Shown here: positions 26,501 through 34,132 of the stretch, piece by piece | Layout of the letters: every line of letters starts with the position of its first letter | Numbering within the stretch: position 1 is the stretch's first letter | Source of the DNA: an uncultured Lachnospiraceae bacterium | GTDB taxonomy: Bacteria; Bacillota; Clostridia; Lachnospirales; Lachnospiraceae | Assembly: GCA_910584915.1 (NCBI GenBank) | Contig: CAJUDM010000030.1 | Span: 1-39,023, forward strand | Length of the DNA: 39,023 bases | Direction: 5' to 3' | Position numbers and translations under genes: made by a program | Notes under the pieces: model-generated | What the model saw: only the letters and a program-made list of their open reading frames with translations | Databases searched by the model: none | Told to the model about the DNA's origin: nothing

Positions 26501-26960
26501 ATTCCGCACGGTCCACAAGCAGAAAACGCCCCACCTGCCTGATACCGCCCGCGCCCGCGCTGGCATCGTCGATGCTGATATGCTCATAGTCCAGCCAGTA
26601 CAGTTCCGGCCGGTTATCCATGATCTTTTTCGCGCCGAAGGTAGCCTTGATCGTGTTGTTTGCCACGGAAAAATACTCCGTATTTTTATCGATGTCAGTG
26701 ATCTTGCCGGTCTGGCCTTTGATCTTCGCATCATCCGAGTCGATCACCAGATATTTGATCGATCTGTATGTAGGGATCGCCGCTTCCGGGTCATCCGATT
26801 TTAACTGTTTGAACATTTCCCGTTTCAGTCTGAGGACCGCGTCCGTCCCTGTGCCGCCGAGCCCGATCACCACGGTCGCGCCCTCCTGTCTGTCAGACTG
26901 TTTGCCGCGGTCTATCACACCGCCGCCCGCATCAAGTAACAATTGCCCATAAGTTGCCAT
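23583..26960 (-). CDS. Tubulin/FtsZ-superfamily-like protein, full-length (1125 aa)
   Basis: The protein has the nucleotide-binding features of the tubulin superfamily: a glycine-rich loop Gly-Leu-Gly-Gly-Thr-Gly-Thr-Asp (33-40), an acidic Val-Ile-Asp-Ser-Asp-Asp strand end (72-77) and the signature Gly-Gly-Thr-Gly-Ser-Gly (185-190). It matches the bacterial tubulin-like group I know as Tubulin_2, far larger than FtsZ (about 350-400 residues). Beyond the N-terminal GTPase domain lies a long helical middle. A C-terminal part of about 300 residues, charged and coiled-coil prone, is absent from the paralogue at 11330-13816. No membrane helix is visible, so it is probably a cytosolic filament-forming or scaffold GTPase. 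AAGGAG lies before the ATG. It lies between the secreted VWA gene and the 664-residue orphan. Confidence 0.85.
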   Translation of the reverse strand: MATYGQLLLDAGGGVIDRGKQSDRQEGATVVIGLGGTGTDAVLRLKREMFKQLKSDDPEAAIPTYRSIKYLVIDSDDAKIKGQTGKITDIDKNTEYFSVANNTIKATFGAKKIMDNRPELYWLDYEHISIDDASAGAGGIRQVGRFLLVDRAESLYAKLKSVMEEALLGAKTGKLNIHICAGISGGTGSGTFLDICYLVRKALQEIGKPESSVCGYFFLPDVNLSVTEVRENPLISKYIKVNGYAALQELDYCMNFGKNKDSFKMNYGFTKLDFNMKPVDLCYLISTTDSTGNRIPNGYQYAMGVVTDFIISFLARVKLPEGSDDKNNSGLTLEGHISNLNSIKAGIVMQHGAGVDYNILGASVAVMPLSEIATYLGSRLFECYREMYDRIPIEKERDMFLVNKQLQYEDIRKALTKGCPGAVMFPDAFDARMYQTMGNSKFVDRAADYLSHNKGKMEENYKDLIENISKDFEISKESTSLINRTYKGLCDDFISNLDFGAFYAKRLLYGQNNQNLIHAVDGFIAKNKENLAHEMRQSQLRDDEYNQAKLRMDGAGALNKNSRLTEYKNALNNLYVHHYRVEMLKNMESVLTEYKRQLVNLDQSFFSILTTVLDALRETFAENAKILSEGVKSENSYTWKILSVNDVQDGLDEVIKKLDLGQTLYDLMINLLDNCKKWINQDENEISKLISDFVLREFGDATKKTMTDYLREKFQTENTVLLTDKIKSNIIEDKLWRDSTPLFWLNSMYQKETGKQNTLTVPFDAAEIKQAAYDFAGGYGVTVRESYITDKLSMMRFHSGLPMFAYQGIQELQHAYEADKKPGRHLYERGEVNWNEMLPSPIPASFEVTATEERIAKKNEALLAEFAEAESAGIVQQDVMGNWDIRRTEDLDLEQCLKEAAGGRDVGSLDAGTLNGVIQKVEARVNEVRAKVDTVRIEHPNAVEGSDKQVMLDFYLLSPVLNEMVHKELEKKSAIDARMAQLREQLQAGGREAREKNNFFNAIFTGVLTYGKKIVYRYDEFGIPKEVELQNSSMEYGQAGAYQAFMTYQTLDEPIKKKIEALTMTRMDEEDSPEVNAAILSLNAKMPQRISSYMTLYAADLKRGEIEEFYTEFMKAFEVFKLQNI

Positions 26961-27011
26961 ACTCCACTCTCCTTGCTTTATATTTATTTGTATATTTTGT
27001 ATATTTCATTT

Positions 27012-29054
27012 TTAATATCCCATGTCCTCCGGGATATATGTGATCCTGATACCCTTCTCCTGTTCCGCATCGGCGCTGACCGTCACTTCCATATCCGCGT
27101 CCAGCCGGATCCGCTTTAATCTCACGCCGGGATTTAAGTCCGTATAATACCCTGTCTTGGAAGTCAGGTAAATGTAGTTCATGCTCTTCTTATCCGCCTC
27201 CAGGAAGGTCTGCGCGAGATTCATGCCCACATCGCCTCGCAGATCCGCATAGCGCCCCAGGATCATATTCTTGCCTCTCGCCCCGTCAAAAGTCACAGCC
27301 GCACCGACCGTACCGTACTCGTTAAAGCCGATCACCTGGATCTGTCCTCTGATCACCTTTTTCCCGTTGGATCTCACTTTCAGTATGATGAGCAGAACAA
27401 TGACAAACACGATAAACGCGATAATCCCGATCAGGATCGGCAGGACGGAGCGGAGTTTCACGATCACTTCCGTCTCCGCACTCGCACCGTTTGTATCTGT
27501 CGCCACCAGCGTAAAGCTTCCGCCCTTTCCGGCATTCTTCATATTCACATACAGGTCCGTCCCCTGGATTGCCAGGGTATCCGCCCCCACATTCTCGTTT
27601 GCCGTCGAGAAGAGAAGTTCCGACACATCGTCCTCGGCATCACTCACATAGCCGCTCAGATCCTCCGTCAGGTGATTGGAAAAGGGTGTCACCCACCCGC
27701 TGATCTCGATCGGGTTTTCAGAAAATACGGGAGGCGTATTTCCGATGGAGGCATCAAACTCCTCCGACATCACTGTCATATCGTCCACCTTGCAGTAAGC
27801 CTGCACTTTGTAGTCCGCATACTCATCAAAGGTGACCGTTAAAGTACATTCCGTGCCGTTTACCGGCATTTCATTTTCTTCTTCAGCACCGCTTGTCAGA
27901 TTTTTTACCGTCAGCATGATCGGGTATTCCTGGTAGGCTTCCGGCTTATCCACCTTGACGCCCTGGTTCATCAGGTACGCCGTCATCTGGACATCCTCAC
28001 CGTTTCCGATGCTGCTCAGATCCTTATCCGGCTCGAGTACCAGTGAGAGATCCGTATTGTACACCATATCCACTTTCACCTGGTCGCCCGCAACGCCCCT
28101 CACGAGCAGGTCCCAGTCCCCGGCCGCCGGCGCCTGTATCTTGATGATCGTAAAGGTCTCCGCCTTGATCTCCATCGCCTCCATCTCCGACTGGGTGTAG
28201 CCGTGCCCGTCGGGGTTTGTCAGATTATAACTGGTCTCCGGGTTCAGTGTACTGATAATGATATTGGCCTCCTCCACGCCGAACATCGGCACTTCAAACG
28301 CCACTTTCAGTTCGCCGCCCTCCGGGATCACCGTATCGGCAAGGCCGACCGTGTCCGTGGAGAAGATGATATTATAAAACTGATTGAATACCGTCTTTAA
28401 ATCTTCCGCGCTCTTGACCTCCACACAGGTACCGCCCGTCGCGTCGGAAATATCCCGAAGTTCCTCCACCTTCGCCGTGCCGTTCGCGTTCAGGCATACA
28501 GAATGCACCTTGATGCCATTGTTTCTCGCCGTGTTGATGGCATTCTGCCTGCTGGTTTCAGACGCCCTCAGCGCATCCCCGGTGGTGTCCTTCGGCAGAT
28601 CGGTATTGCCGTCGGAGAGCAGGATGATTGCGGACGGGAGGGACTGGTTTCCGTTGTTCACAAGCATCTCGGTCGCCAGTTCGACAGCCTTGCCGATATC
28701 CGTGTCACCGTTGCTGTCCGCCTGACGGATGCTGTCGGAGAGCCCTTTCTTGGCACTCTGGCCGCTCATCTCCTGCAGATCCTGCTGCAGGATGATCGTG
28801 TCGTCAAACACCACGGCCCCCATATAGTTTCCCTGTTCCGCGGACAATCCCATAAACAGATCCACCGCCTCATACCGCAGTGCCTGCGCGTCCGTCCTGC
28901 CCATGGAACCGCTCTGATCCAACACAAACACCACATTCATTCGGTTTGCACCCGTGTCGTTTGCAGCGTTGGCACAGACCGTCCCTGTTAACAATACTAT
29001 GATGGCAAATGCCAGTCCTAAACATCCCGCCGTAAATTTTTGAAACTTTTTCAT
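27012..29054 (-). CDS. Secreted, membrane-anchored von Willebrand factor A protein
   Basis: The protein of about 680 residues has a signal peptide (Met-Lys-Lys start, hydrophobic core, probable cleavage after Ala-Asn-Ala near residue 30). The VWA domain follows (about 38-230) with the metal site Asp46-Gln-Ser48-Gly-Ser50, a Thr in Gly-Asp-Thr-Asp-Ile-Gly and Leu-Leu-Ser-Asp-Gly. Beta-rich, immunoglobulin- or cadherin-like segments fill about 240-535. One membrane helix (about 540-560) precedes a cytosolic C-terminal beta-rich domain of about 115 residues. Frames starting 11 codons earlier (29087) are possible, but 29054 gives a clean signal peptide and has GGAGGGG upstream. It could sense an extracellular ligand and signal inwards to the GTPases. 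Confidence 0.85.
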   Translation of the reverse strand: MKKFQKFTAGCLGLAFAIIVLLTGTVCANAANDTGANRMNVVFVLDQSGSMGRTDAQALRYEAVDLFMGLSAEQGNYMGAVVFDDTIILQQDLQEMSGQSAKKGLSDSIRQADSNGDTDIGKAVELATEMLVNNGNQSLPSAIILLSDGNTDLPKDTTGDALRASETSRQNAINTARNNGIKVHSVCLNANGTAKVEELRDISDATGGTCVEVKSAEDLKTVFNQFYNIIFSTDTVGLADTVIPEGGELKVAFEVPMFGVEEANIIISTLNPETSYNLTNPDGHGYTQSEMEAMEIKAETFTIIKIQAPAAGDWDLLVRGVAGDQVKVDMVYNTDLSLVLEPDKDLSSIGNGEDVQMTAYLMNQGVKVDKPEAYQEYPIMLTVKNLTSGAEEENEMPVNGTECTLTVTFDEYADYKVQAYCKVDDMTVMSEEFDASIGNTPPVFSENPIEISGWVTPFSNHLTEDLSGYVSDAEDDVSELLFSTANENVGADTLAIQGTDLYVNMKNAGKGGSFTLVATDTNGASAETEVIVKLRSVLPILIGIIAFIVFVIVLLIILKVRSNGKKVIRGQIQVIGFNEYGTVGAAVTFDGARGKNMILGRYADLRGDVGMNLAQTFLEADKKSMNYIYLTSKTGYYTDLNPGVRLKRIRLDADMEVTVSADAEQEKGIRITYIPEDMGY

Positions 29055-29138
29055 CTCACTGATTTCCCCTCCTGCTGTTTTCATCATCCTGTCCTGCCCT
29101 TATTCTTCATTTCCACGGCAGGTTCCGCCCTATTATCA

Positions 29139-29681
29139 TCACTCACCGTCAGGCGCTGCGCCGTCTGTCCCGGCATTATCCTGCGCTGCCGCCGCATCTT
29201 CCGCTGCGCCGTCGGATACTCCGTTGTCCTGCGGCTCTTCTTCTGCGCCTTCAGAAGCGGCACTGTCCTGTGTTTCTCCCGCGGTTCCGCCGGATGCGTC
29301 AGAACCGCCCTGCGGCTCTTCCATATCATTGTCAGACACGCTGCCGCTCCCTGCCCCGGATGCCTCCTTCTCTTTTTCCCGCTCCGCCTCGGCTTTTCTT
29401 CTGGCTTCTTTTTCCTGCTCCAGCTTTTCCTGTTCAACTTTCTCTTCCCTGAGGCGCAGTTCCTCATCCGCTTCGGCCTGCAGCCTGGCTGCCTCCTCAG
29501 CCGCCTTCACTCTCTCCGAGCGCGCCGCCGCCGAAACGCCGACTACCGCTATGCTCAGCACGATCAACAGCAGATCACATGCCAGCGTAACGGTTTTCGT
29601 CTTTTCTTTCATGCCAAAGAAAAACCATATCAAGAAGGCCGCTGTTAATATGATCACCAAAATAAACAATGCACTCCGCAT
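29139..29681 (-). CDS. Small membrane protein with coiled coil and acidic tail
   Basis: The 180-residue protein has two hydrophobic segments (about 3-23 and 31-52). A Glu/Lys/Arg/Ala-rich stretch follows (about 55-107) that should form a long coiled coil, then a disordered acidic tail rich in Gly, Ser, Ala, Asp and Glu. GGGAAGGAG lies before the ATG. It is the first gene of the eleven-gene operon, directly behind the promoter at 29800-29828. No family is recognised; a membrane-tethered scaffold is plausible. Confidence 0.75.
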   Translation of the reverse strand: MRSALFILVIILTAAFLIWFFFGMKEKTKTVTLACDLLLIVLSIAVVGVSAAARSERVKAAEEAARLQAEADEELRLREEKVEQEKLEQEKEARRKAEAEREKEKEASGAGSGSVSDNDMEEPQGGSDASGGTAGETQDSAASEGAEEEPQDNGVSDGAAEDAAAAQDNAGTDGAAPDGE

Positions 29682-29753
29682 ATTCTTCTCCTTCCCATAC
29701 AGTTTTTACGCAATATGGCGCAATATAAATCTCTACATATACTTTCTCAATTC

Positions 29754-29828
29754 TTTGATATGTATATCAAAAGTCCTCGAAATCTGTATATCAAATTGTA
29801 TTTTACAGCATTTTTATACTTATTTCAA
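29754..29828 (-). promoter_or_regulatory. Promoter and palindromic operator candidate of the tubulin-like operon
   Basis: On the minus strand TTGAAA (29823-29828) and TAAAAT (29800-29805) have a 17-base spacer. Immediately downstream, where transcription would begin, TGTATATCAAA occurs twice on the plus strand (29761-29771 and 29785-29795). The first copy is part of a perfect palindrome TTTGATAT-GT-ATATCAAA (29754-29771). This layout fits repressor binding. No regulator gene for it is evident in the window. The 378-base gap (29682-30059) otherwise holds only the divergent signals described below. Confidence 0.6.
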
Positions 29829-29979
29829 CAAATATTTAATTTTTGTTTCCGGACTCCTTATATTCTTTACATAACTTTTAAATTATGCTATTCTGATACA
29901 GGTAATTTATCGATCAATTGAGTGATGAACTGTTGAGCAGGTTATATCATTCGCAGCGCAGCCGCTCATCAACTTACAT

Positions 29980-30031
29980 AATCTGCTTCCGCAAGCAGGC
30001 AGATTCTTTGTCTGATAAGTTACATTATAAT
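29980..30031 (+). promoter_or_regulatory. Inverted repeat and -10 box upstream of the anchored extracytoplasmic protein
   Basis: AATCTGC (29980-29986) pairs with GCAGATT (29999-30005), and an overlapping CTGCTT/AAGCAG stem is possible. A perfect TATAAT lies at 30026-30031, about 14 bases before the AAGGAG site. No good -35 box is visible, so the promoter may need an activator bound near the inverted repeat. Confidence 0.35.
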
Positions 30032-30059
30032 CTATATGAAAGATAAGGAGTATTTATCT

Positions 30060-31253
30060 ATGACGACACCATATGCACCCATGCCTGTAAGAAAAGCAAA
30101 AGCAAATCCTTTACTGATCGTTCTGCTGGTGGTCTTCCTTCTATTGGATGCAGGATTCGGCGCACTGATCGTAACACAGGTCAAAGGCCGGCATCAGGCC
30201 GATCAGCCGGCAGCGGAAGCCGACGATCCCGCGGACACAAACCAGAGTTCCTACAACCCCGGAAATTCGACACAGCAGAGCCAGGGGCAGACATCCCTTT
30301 TCGGACCGGATATCGACGGAGAACTGAATGCCCTCTCAGACCGGGTAAACGATGCCGACCAGATGATCCAGAGTGAAAATTACGGCGATGCTTCCATTGC
30401 ATTAGAGCAGATCCTGAACGACTATGGGACACTGGCAGCTGACAACAACGCCTATGACGAAGTAAACGATCATGTCGGCGCCGCCTTTGACAGCTACACC
30501 ACCTCCATCCTGGAGCAGGTGCGCATCTGGGAAGAACAGAGCCCCAACGTTGCCCTGTACCAGCAGATCGAAGGGACACTGACATCTTCCCTCGATTTTG
30601 CAGACACGCTGGCAGGGAACGGCATCACAGTCAACAGCGATGCCCTGTACAGCAATCTCAGCGAACTGCCGGGACGATACAGGGAAAAATATATCCTGAC
30701 CTTCAATGATCTCAGAACAGGAGACGAGTGGTCCCGCACCACCGCATGGCAGTATATGCAGGACGCGGCGTCAGCCGGCCTTGTGGATAAAAACAATCCT
30801 GATGACCCGCTCACGCTCCGTTATTCCTACGCTCTCGCCTGGATCACCCAGAGGGAAGTCACCGAAGGGATAAAGAACGGAGATATGACGCAGGATGACG
30901 CCGTATCCTACATTATATCGGTAATACAGCCCTCTGATTACAATCCTGTATTGATGAGGGATCTGGGAACCTACCTGGAAGCCTGCGGTTACTCATCTAG
31001 CGCGGATGTCATTAAAAACGCCTGCTTTGAAGTGTGGAGTTACATGGCGTACACTGAAAACCTGTACATAAATCCTGCGGACATGTTTATTCCCGGGAAA
31101 ACTGCCACCAATGCGTCCAGTACCGTTGCGCTCAATGATTTCTGGTATTTTAATGATTTTGGAGAGTACTCTATTTCGGATACCAACGGCGTTACCCCTG
31201 AGGGCAGACAGTATATCAGAGAAATATTCTCCTCTGCCATAGACTCCATCTGA
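30060..31253 (+). CDS. Membrane-anchored extracytoplasmic protein, unknown family
   Basis: The start at 30060 is preferred over 30036 because AAGGAG (30045-30050) lies 9 bases before it. The 397-residue product has one N-terminal membrane helix (about 17-42) after a basic cytosolic tail. An Asp-, Gln- and Ser-rich linker leads to a mostly helical domain (about 85-397) that should lie outside the membrane. I do not recognise it. It is co-directional with the metallophosphoesterase 34 bases downstream and divergent from the tubulin-like operon, so a shared role is possible but unproven. Confidence 0.75.
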   Translation: MTTPYAPMPVRKAKANPLLIVLLVVFLLLDAGFGALIVTQVKGRHQADQPAAEADDPADTNQSSYNPGNSTQQSQGQTSLFGPDIDGELNALSDRVNDADQMIQSENYGDASIALEQILNDYGTLAADNNAYDEVNDHVGAAFDSYTTSILEQVRIWEEQSPNVALYQQIEGTLTSSLDFADTLAGNGITVNSDALYSNLSELPGRYREKYILTFNDLRTGDEWSRTTAWQYMQDAASAGLVDKNNPDDPLTLRYSYALAWITQREVTEGIKNGDMTQDDAVSYIISVIQPSDYNPVLMRDLGTYLEACGYSSSADVIKNACFEVWSYMAYTENLYINPADMFIPGKTATNASSTVALNDFWYFNDFGEYSISDTNGVTPEGRQYIREIFSSAIDSI

Positions 31254-31287
31254 GAGACTTCAAAATAAGTAAGGATACTGTATCATT

Positions 31288-32826
31288 ATGACCAGACCAC
31301 ACAAAAAAAACGCCCGGAAATCCCGGAAGAAAAGATATGACTCCCTGTTTTTGGGGATCGGCATCGGCACTGTCATCGTCTTCTCCATACTGGCTGTCGC
31401 TTTTGTCATCCTTCTGAGCAGGAATATCCCGGAGGAAGAGACCGCTTCCCCCGGGGAACCTCCGGTGCAGGAGGAGGCTAAAGAGCCGGAAGTTCCTGAG
31501 GCACCCCGGACACCCGAGGAGGAGACGGCCGCAGATTATCCGATGCCGGAATACAATTTCATGTTGGAGGAAGTCTATATCCCGATAGAAGGGCTGAGTA
31601 AAGAGTATACTCTTGCCTGGGTAAGCGACCTGCATCTGATACCGGAGGAAGACAGCAATATATCTCCTTCTCCGAGATTAAAGACGAGATATGAGGAACT
31701 TTCCGTAACCGATGAAGGGATCCACGCCGAGGATCTGTGGCCCGAGGTCGTAAAGTGCCTTAACTACGGAAACTATGACGCGGTCATCTTCGGCGGCGAT
31801 ATGATGGATTACTGCAGTGAAGACAATATGAAGCTTTTCAGAGAGGGCTATGACGCCCTCCGCTATGAAAAGGATCAGATCCTCTACATCCGCGCGGACC
31901 ACGACTATGGCGCCTGGTATGTCGGAGATAACTTTACACAGCGCGATATCTATGATCTTCATGAAGCCCTCGACGGGGATGATCCGGAAAAGAAGTATCT
32001 CGATATGGGGGAATTCATATTGATCGGCATCAATAATTCCACCAAAAATATCACGGAGGAAAATTTTTCGATCGTTGAAAAACAGTACGAAAATGCGGCA
32101 GCAGAAAATAAGCCGGTCATTGCCGTAACCCATGTTCCCTACGGCTCCAACGTGGATGAGTCACTGAAAGAACTGTCCATGAAAGTCCGCAACAAACCTT
32201 ACTACTGGGTGGGGCCTGACTACCAGCCCAACGATACGATGTGGGATTATCTGGACTTTATCTTCAGGGAAGACACACAGGTAAAACAGGTTCTGGCAGG
32301 GCATCTTCACGCCCCCTGGGACGGGCAGATCACGGAACAGCTCCGGGAGCATATCTTCTCTCCCGCTTTCGACGGTGTGATCGGCGTGATCCATATCATT
32401 CCTGCCGGTCCCGATGCGGAGGCAAAGACCGAATCCCACAGGCTGCGGTCTGACGGGGATATTCCCGAAAATGAGGGCGATACCGATGGAGATAAAGCGG
32501 AAGATCATTCCGACGCTTCAAAAGCTGTCTCTTCCCAGAATAAGGATCCCGCAGGCAGCCAGCCGGTTCAGACGCCGGCAGTGCCCTCCGCTCCTGTGCC
32601 GGAACAGACAGTGCCGCAGACGCCCTCTGTGACTCCTCCGGCAGGTACGGAAACACCGGTGCCTCCGACAGCCGGGGAGAATAACGATGCGTCTGCAGAT
32701 CCTGGCACACCGCCGGCAACGGATACCCAGGCAGTTCCTGACGCTCTGCCGCCTGCAGCGGACACTCAGACAGATCCTGGCGCTCAGCAGACGCCCGCAG
32801 ATGCACAGGTACCTGATGGGGCTTAG
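31288..32826 (+). CDS. Membrane-anchored calcineurin-like metallophosphoesterase with Pro-rich tail
   Basis: The 512-residue protein has a basic N-terminus, one membrane helix (about 21-44) and an acidic Pro/Glu linker. A metallophosphoesterase domain follows (about 105-390) with Asp114-Leu-His116, Gly-Gly-Asp171, Thr-His282 and Gly-His339-Leu-His341. The usual Gly-Asn-His-Asp motif reads Ala-Asp204-His205-Asp, so the metal-ligand Asn is replaced by Asp. The last 120 residues are rich in Pro, Thr, Ala and Asp and look disordered, perhaps a cell-wall spanning tail. The substrate is unknown. Weak AAGGA ribosome binding site. It ends the two-gene plus-strand operon before the terminator at 32953. 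Confidence 0.85.
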   Translation: MTRPHKKNARKSRKKRYDSLFLGIGIGTVIVFSILAVAFVILLSRNIPEEETASPGEPPVQEEAKEPEVPEAPRTPEEETAADYPMPEYNFMLEEVYIPIEGLSKEYTLAWVSDLHLIPEEDSNISPSPRLKTRYEELSVTDEGIHAEDLWPEVVKCLNYGNYDAVIFGGDMMDYCSEDNMKLFREGYDALRYEKDQILYIRADHDYGAWYVGDNFTQRDIYDLHEALDGDDPEKKYLDMGEFILIGINNSTKNITEENFSIVEKQYENAAAENKPVIAVTHVPYGSNVDESLKELSMKVRNKPYYWVGPDYQPNDTMWDYLDFIFREDTQVKQVLAGHLHAPWDGQITEQLREHIFSPAFDGVIGVIHIIPAGPDAEAKTESHRLRSDGDIPENEGDTDGDKAEDHSDASKAVSSQNKDPAGSQPVQTPAVPSAPVPEQTVPQTPSVTPPAGTETPVPPTAGENNDASADPGTPPATDTQAVPDALPPAADTQTDPGAQQTPADAQVPDGA

Positions 32827-32952
32827 GACCTGGCAATCATGTCGTCAATCCGCAGCGAACGGCTTCCGCAGATTTTTGAGTCCCGTAAGCTGTCATGGAC
32901 AGTCCGGCTGCGGGTGAATACTGACAGCATATCGTTTGACGCAGACACTTAA

Positions 32953-32974
32953 GGGGGAGCCTGAAGGCTCCCCC
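32953..32974 (+). terminator. Intrinsic terminator after the metallophosphoesterase gene
   Basis: GGGGGAGCC (32953-32961) pairs perfectly with GGCTCCCCC (32966-32974) around TGAA, followed by a T-rich tract (about 32977-32990). It also lies downstream of the convergent lipoprotein gene, but the T-run favours the plus strand. Confidence 0.85.
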
Positions 32975-33053
32975 GTCCTGTTGTTTCTCTTGTCGCTTAT
33001 ATACATCTTCCATACACACCGGAATATTCAGATCCGCTGCCAGACTATCTGTA

Positions 33054-34022
33054 TTATTGAATACCGTCACCACCACAATAAGTGCAGGGCACTCTCCCTG
33101 TGCCGCGGCAGGCAGCACATGAATTTTTAGTCCAGTATTCGGAACCGCCATTTCCAAAATCCGGACCGGTTTTCATTGTCTCCGTATAACCGTTACCATT
33201 GCAGCTTCCACATACCCGCTCACCTGTTCCACTGCATATACTGCACACCATCTGAGATTCCCCGATCCCCGGCAATGTGTCAAAAACATCTCCAGTATCA
33301 GGAGGAACTATTCCGGCAGGCGCGCCTGCCGGCGCTGCACTCTCAAATTCCCGTTTCTTTCCTGTCCCGCTGCAGCCCAGACATTCCATCTCTCCACTTC
33401 CGCCGCAGGTTCCACAAGTATAGGACATACCCGCCGCCGACATCTCGCCTGTCCCCTCGCACCACGTACAGACAGCCTTTCCGCTTCCGCCGCAGATATT
33501 ACAGTCCTCCGCCAGCGAACCTGCCCCTACGGAATTTCCGGCACCAGTACCGGTTGCCATACCCGTTCCGCCACAGCCCAGACATTCCATCTCTCCGCTT
33601 CCGCCGCAGGTTCCGCAAGTATAGGACATACCCGCCGCCGACATCTCGCCTGTCCCCTCGCACCATGTACAGACAGCCTTTCCGCTTCCGTTGCAGATAC
33701 TGCATACTGCGGCTGTTGCAGCGCTCCCGGCAGAATTTCCGCTGTTTCCGATACTTCCTGTTCCGGCGCTGTTTCCGTTTCCGGCATTCCCTGTGACACC
33801 ACTGTTTCCGTTCCCGGTACTTCCTGTACTACCACTGTTTCCGTTCCCGTTTCCGGCACTTCCCGCCCCGGCTCCGCTTCCCAATGCTCCCGGGCCTGCT
33901 GTGCCCGTCGGGGCCTGTGCACCTGCCACATCATCCGGAGAAGTTCCACAGGCGGTCACACACAGCAAAACAACCGCTATCAATCCCATGATCCGCAGGA
34001 TCGTTCCTCTTTTCACTTTCAT
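33054..34022 (-). CDS. Lipoprotein with twelve CxxC pairs in DnaJ-type zinc-finger modules
   Basis: The 322-residue protein has a lipoprotein signal with lipobox Val-Thr-Ala-Cys25. A long Gly-, Asn-, Ser- and Thr-rich spacer follows (about 40-105), then three Cys modules. Each module has four CxxCxGxG-like motifs, as in the DnaJ zinc-finger region. Modules one and two are near-identical (Cys-Thr-Trp-Cys-Glu-Gly-Thr-Gly and Cys-Leu-Gly-Cys occur in both); module three at the C-terminus has diverged. Twelve CxxC pairs could hold about six zinc ions. An anchored, extracytoplasmic zinc-finger array is unusual, since DnaJ is cytosolic. Possible roles are peptide binding, thiol chemistry or metal storage. 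Its DNA carries a 201-nt period duplication. Confidence 0.8.
   Translation of the reverse strand: MKVKRGTILRIMGLIAVVLLCVTACGTSPDDVAGAQAPTGTAGPGALGSGAGAGSAGNGNGNSGSTGSTGNGNSGVTGNAGNGNSAGTGSIGNSGNSAGSAATAAVCSICNGSGKAVCTWCEGTGEMSAAGMSYTCGTCGGSGEMECLGCGGTGMATGTGAGNSVGAGSLAEDCNICGGSGKAVCTWCEGTGEMSAAGMSYTCGTCGGSGEMECLGCSGTGKKREFESAAPAGAPAGIVPPDTGDVFDTLPGIGESQMVCSICSGTGERVCGSCNGNGYTETMKTGPDFGNGGSEYWTKNSCAACRGTGRVPCTYCGGDGIQ
33373..33698. repeat. 201-nt period duplication inside the zinc-finger lipoprotein gene
   Basis: Segments 33373-33497 and 33574-33698 (about 125 nt each) are nearly identical and encode the first two zinc modules. The offset of 201 nt is a multiple of three, so the frame is kept. 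The few base differences indicate a recent duplication or gene conversion. Confidence 0.85.
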
Positions 34023-34132
34023 ACAGGTTTCCTTTCACTCTCCGCCGCGGTTCTGCCGTCTGCTGACCCCCACATGCCTGCGGCAGGCTCAGTCAGATTT
34101 CCGCTTCTCCGCAGTCTGCACAATTCCCGGCA

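Noticed and set aside
34076..34090. Small GCCTG/CAGGC hairpin between the propeller and lipoprotein genes as a terminator
   Set aside because: The stem has only five pairs and no T-run follows on the minus strand.
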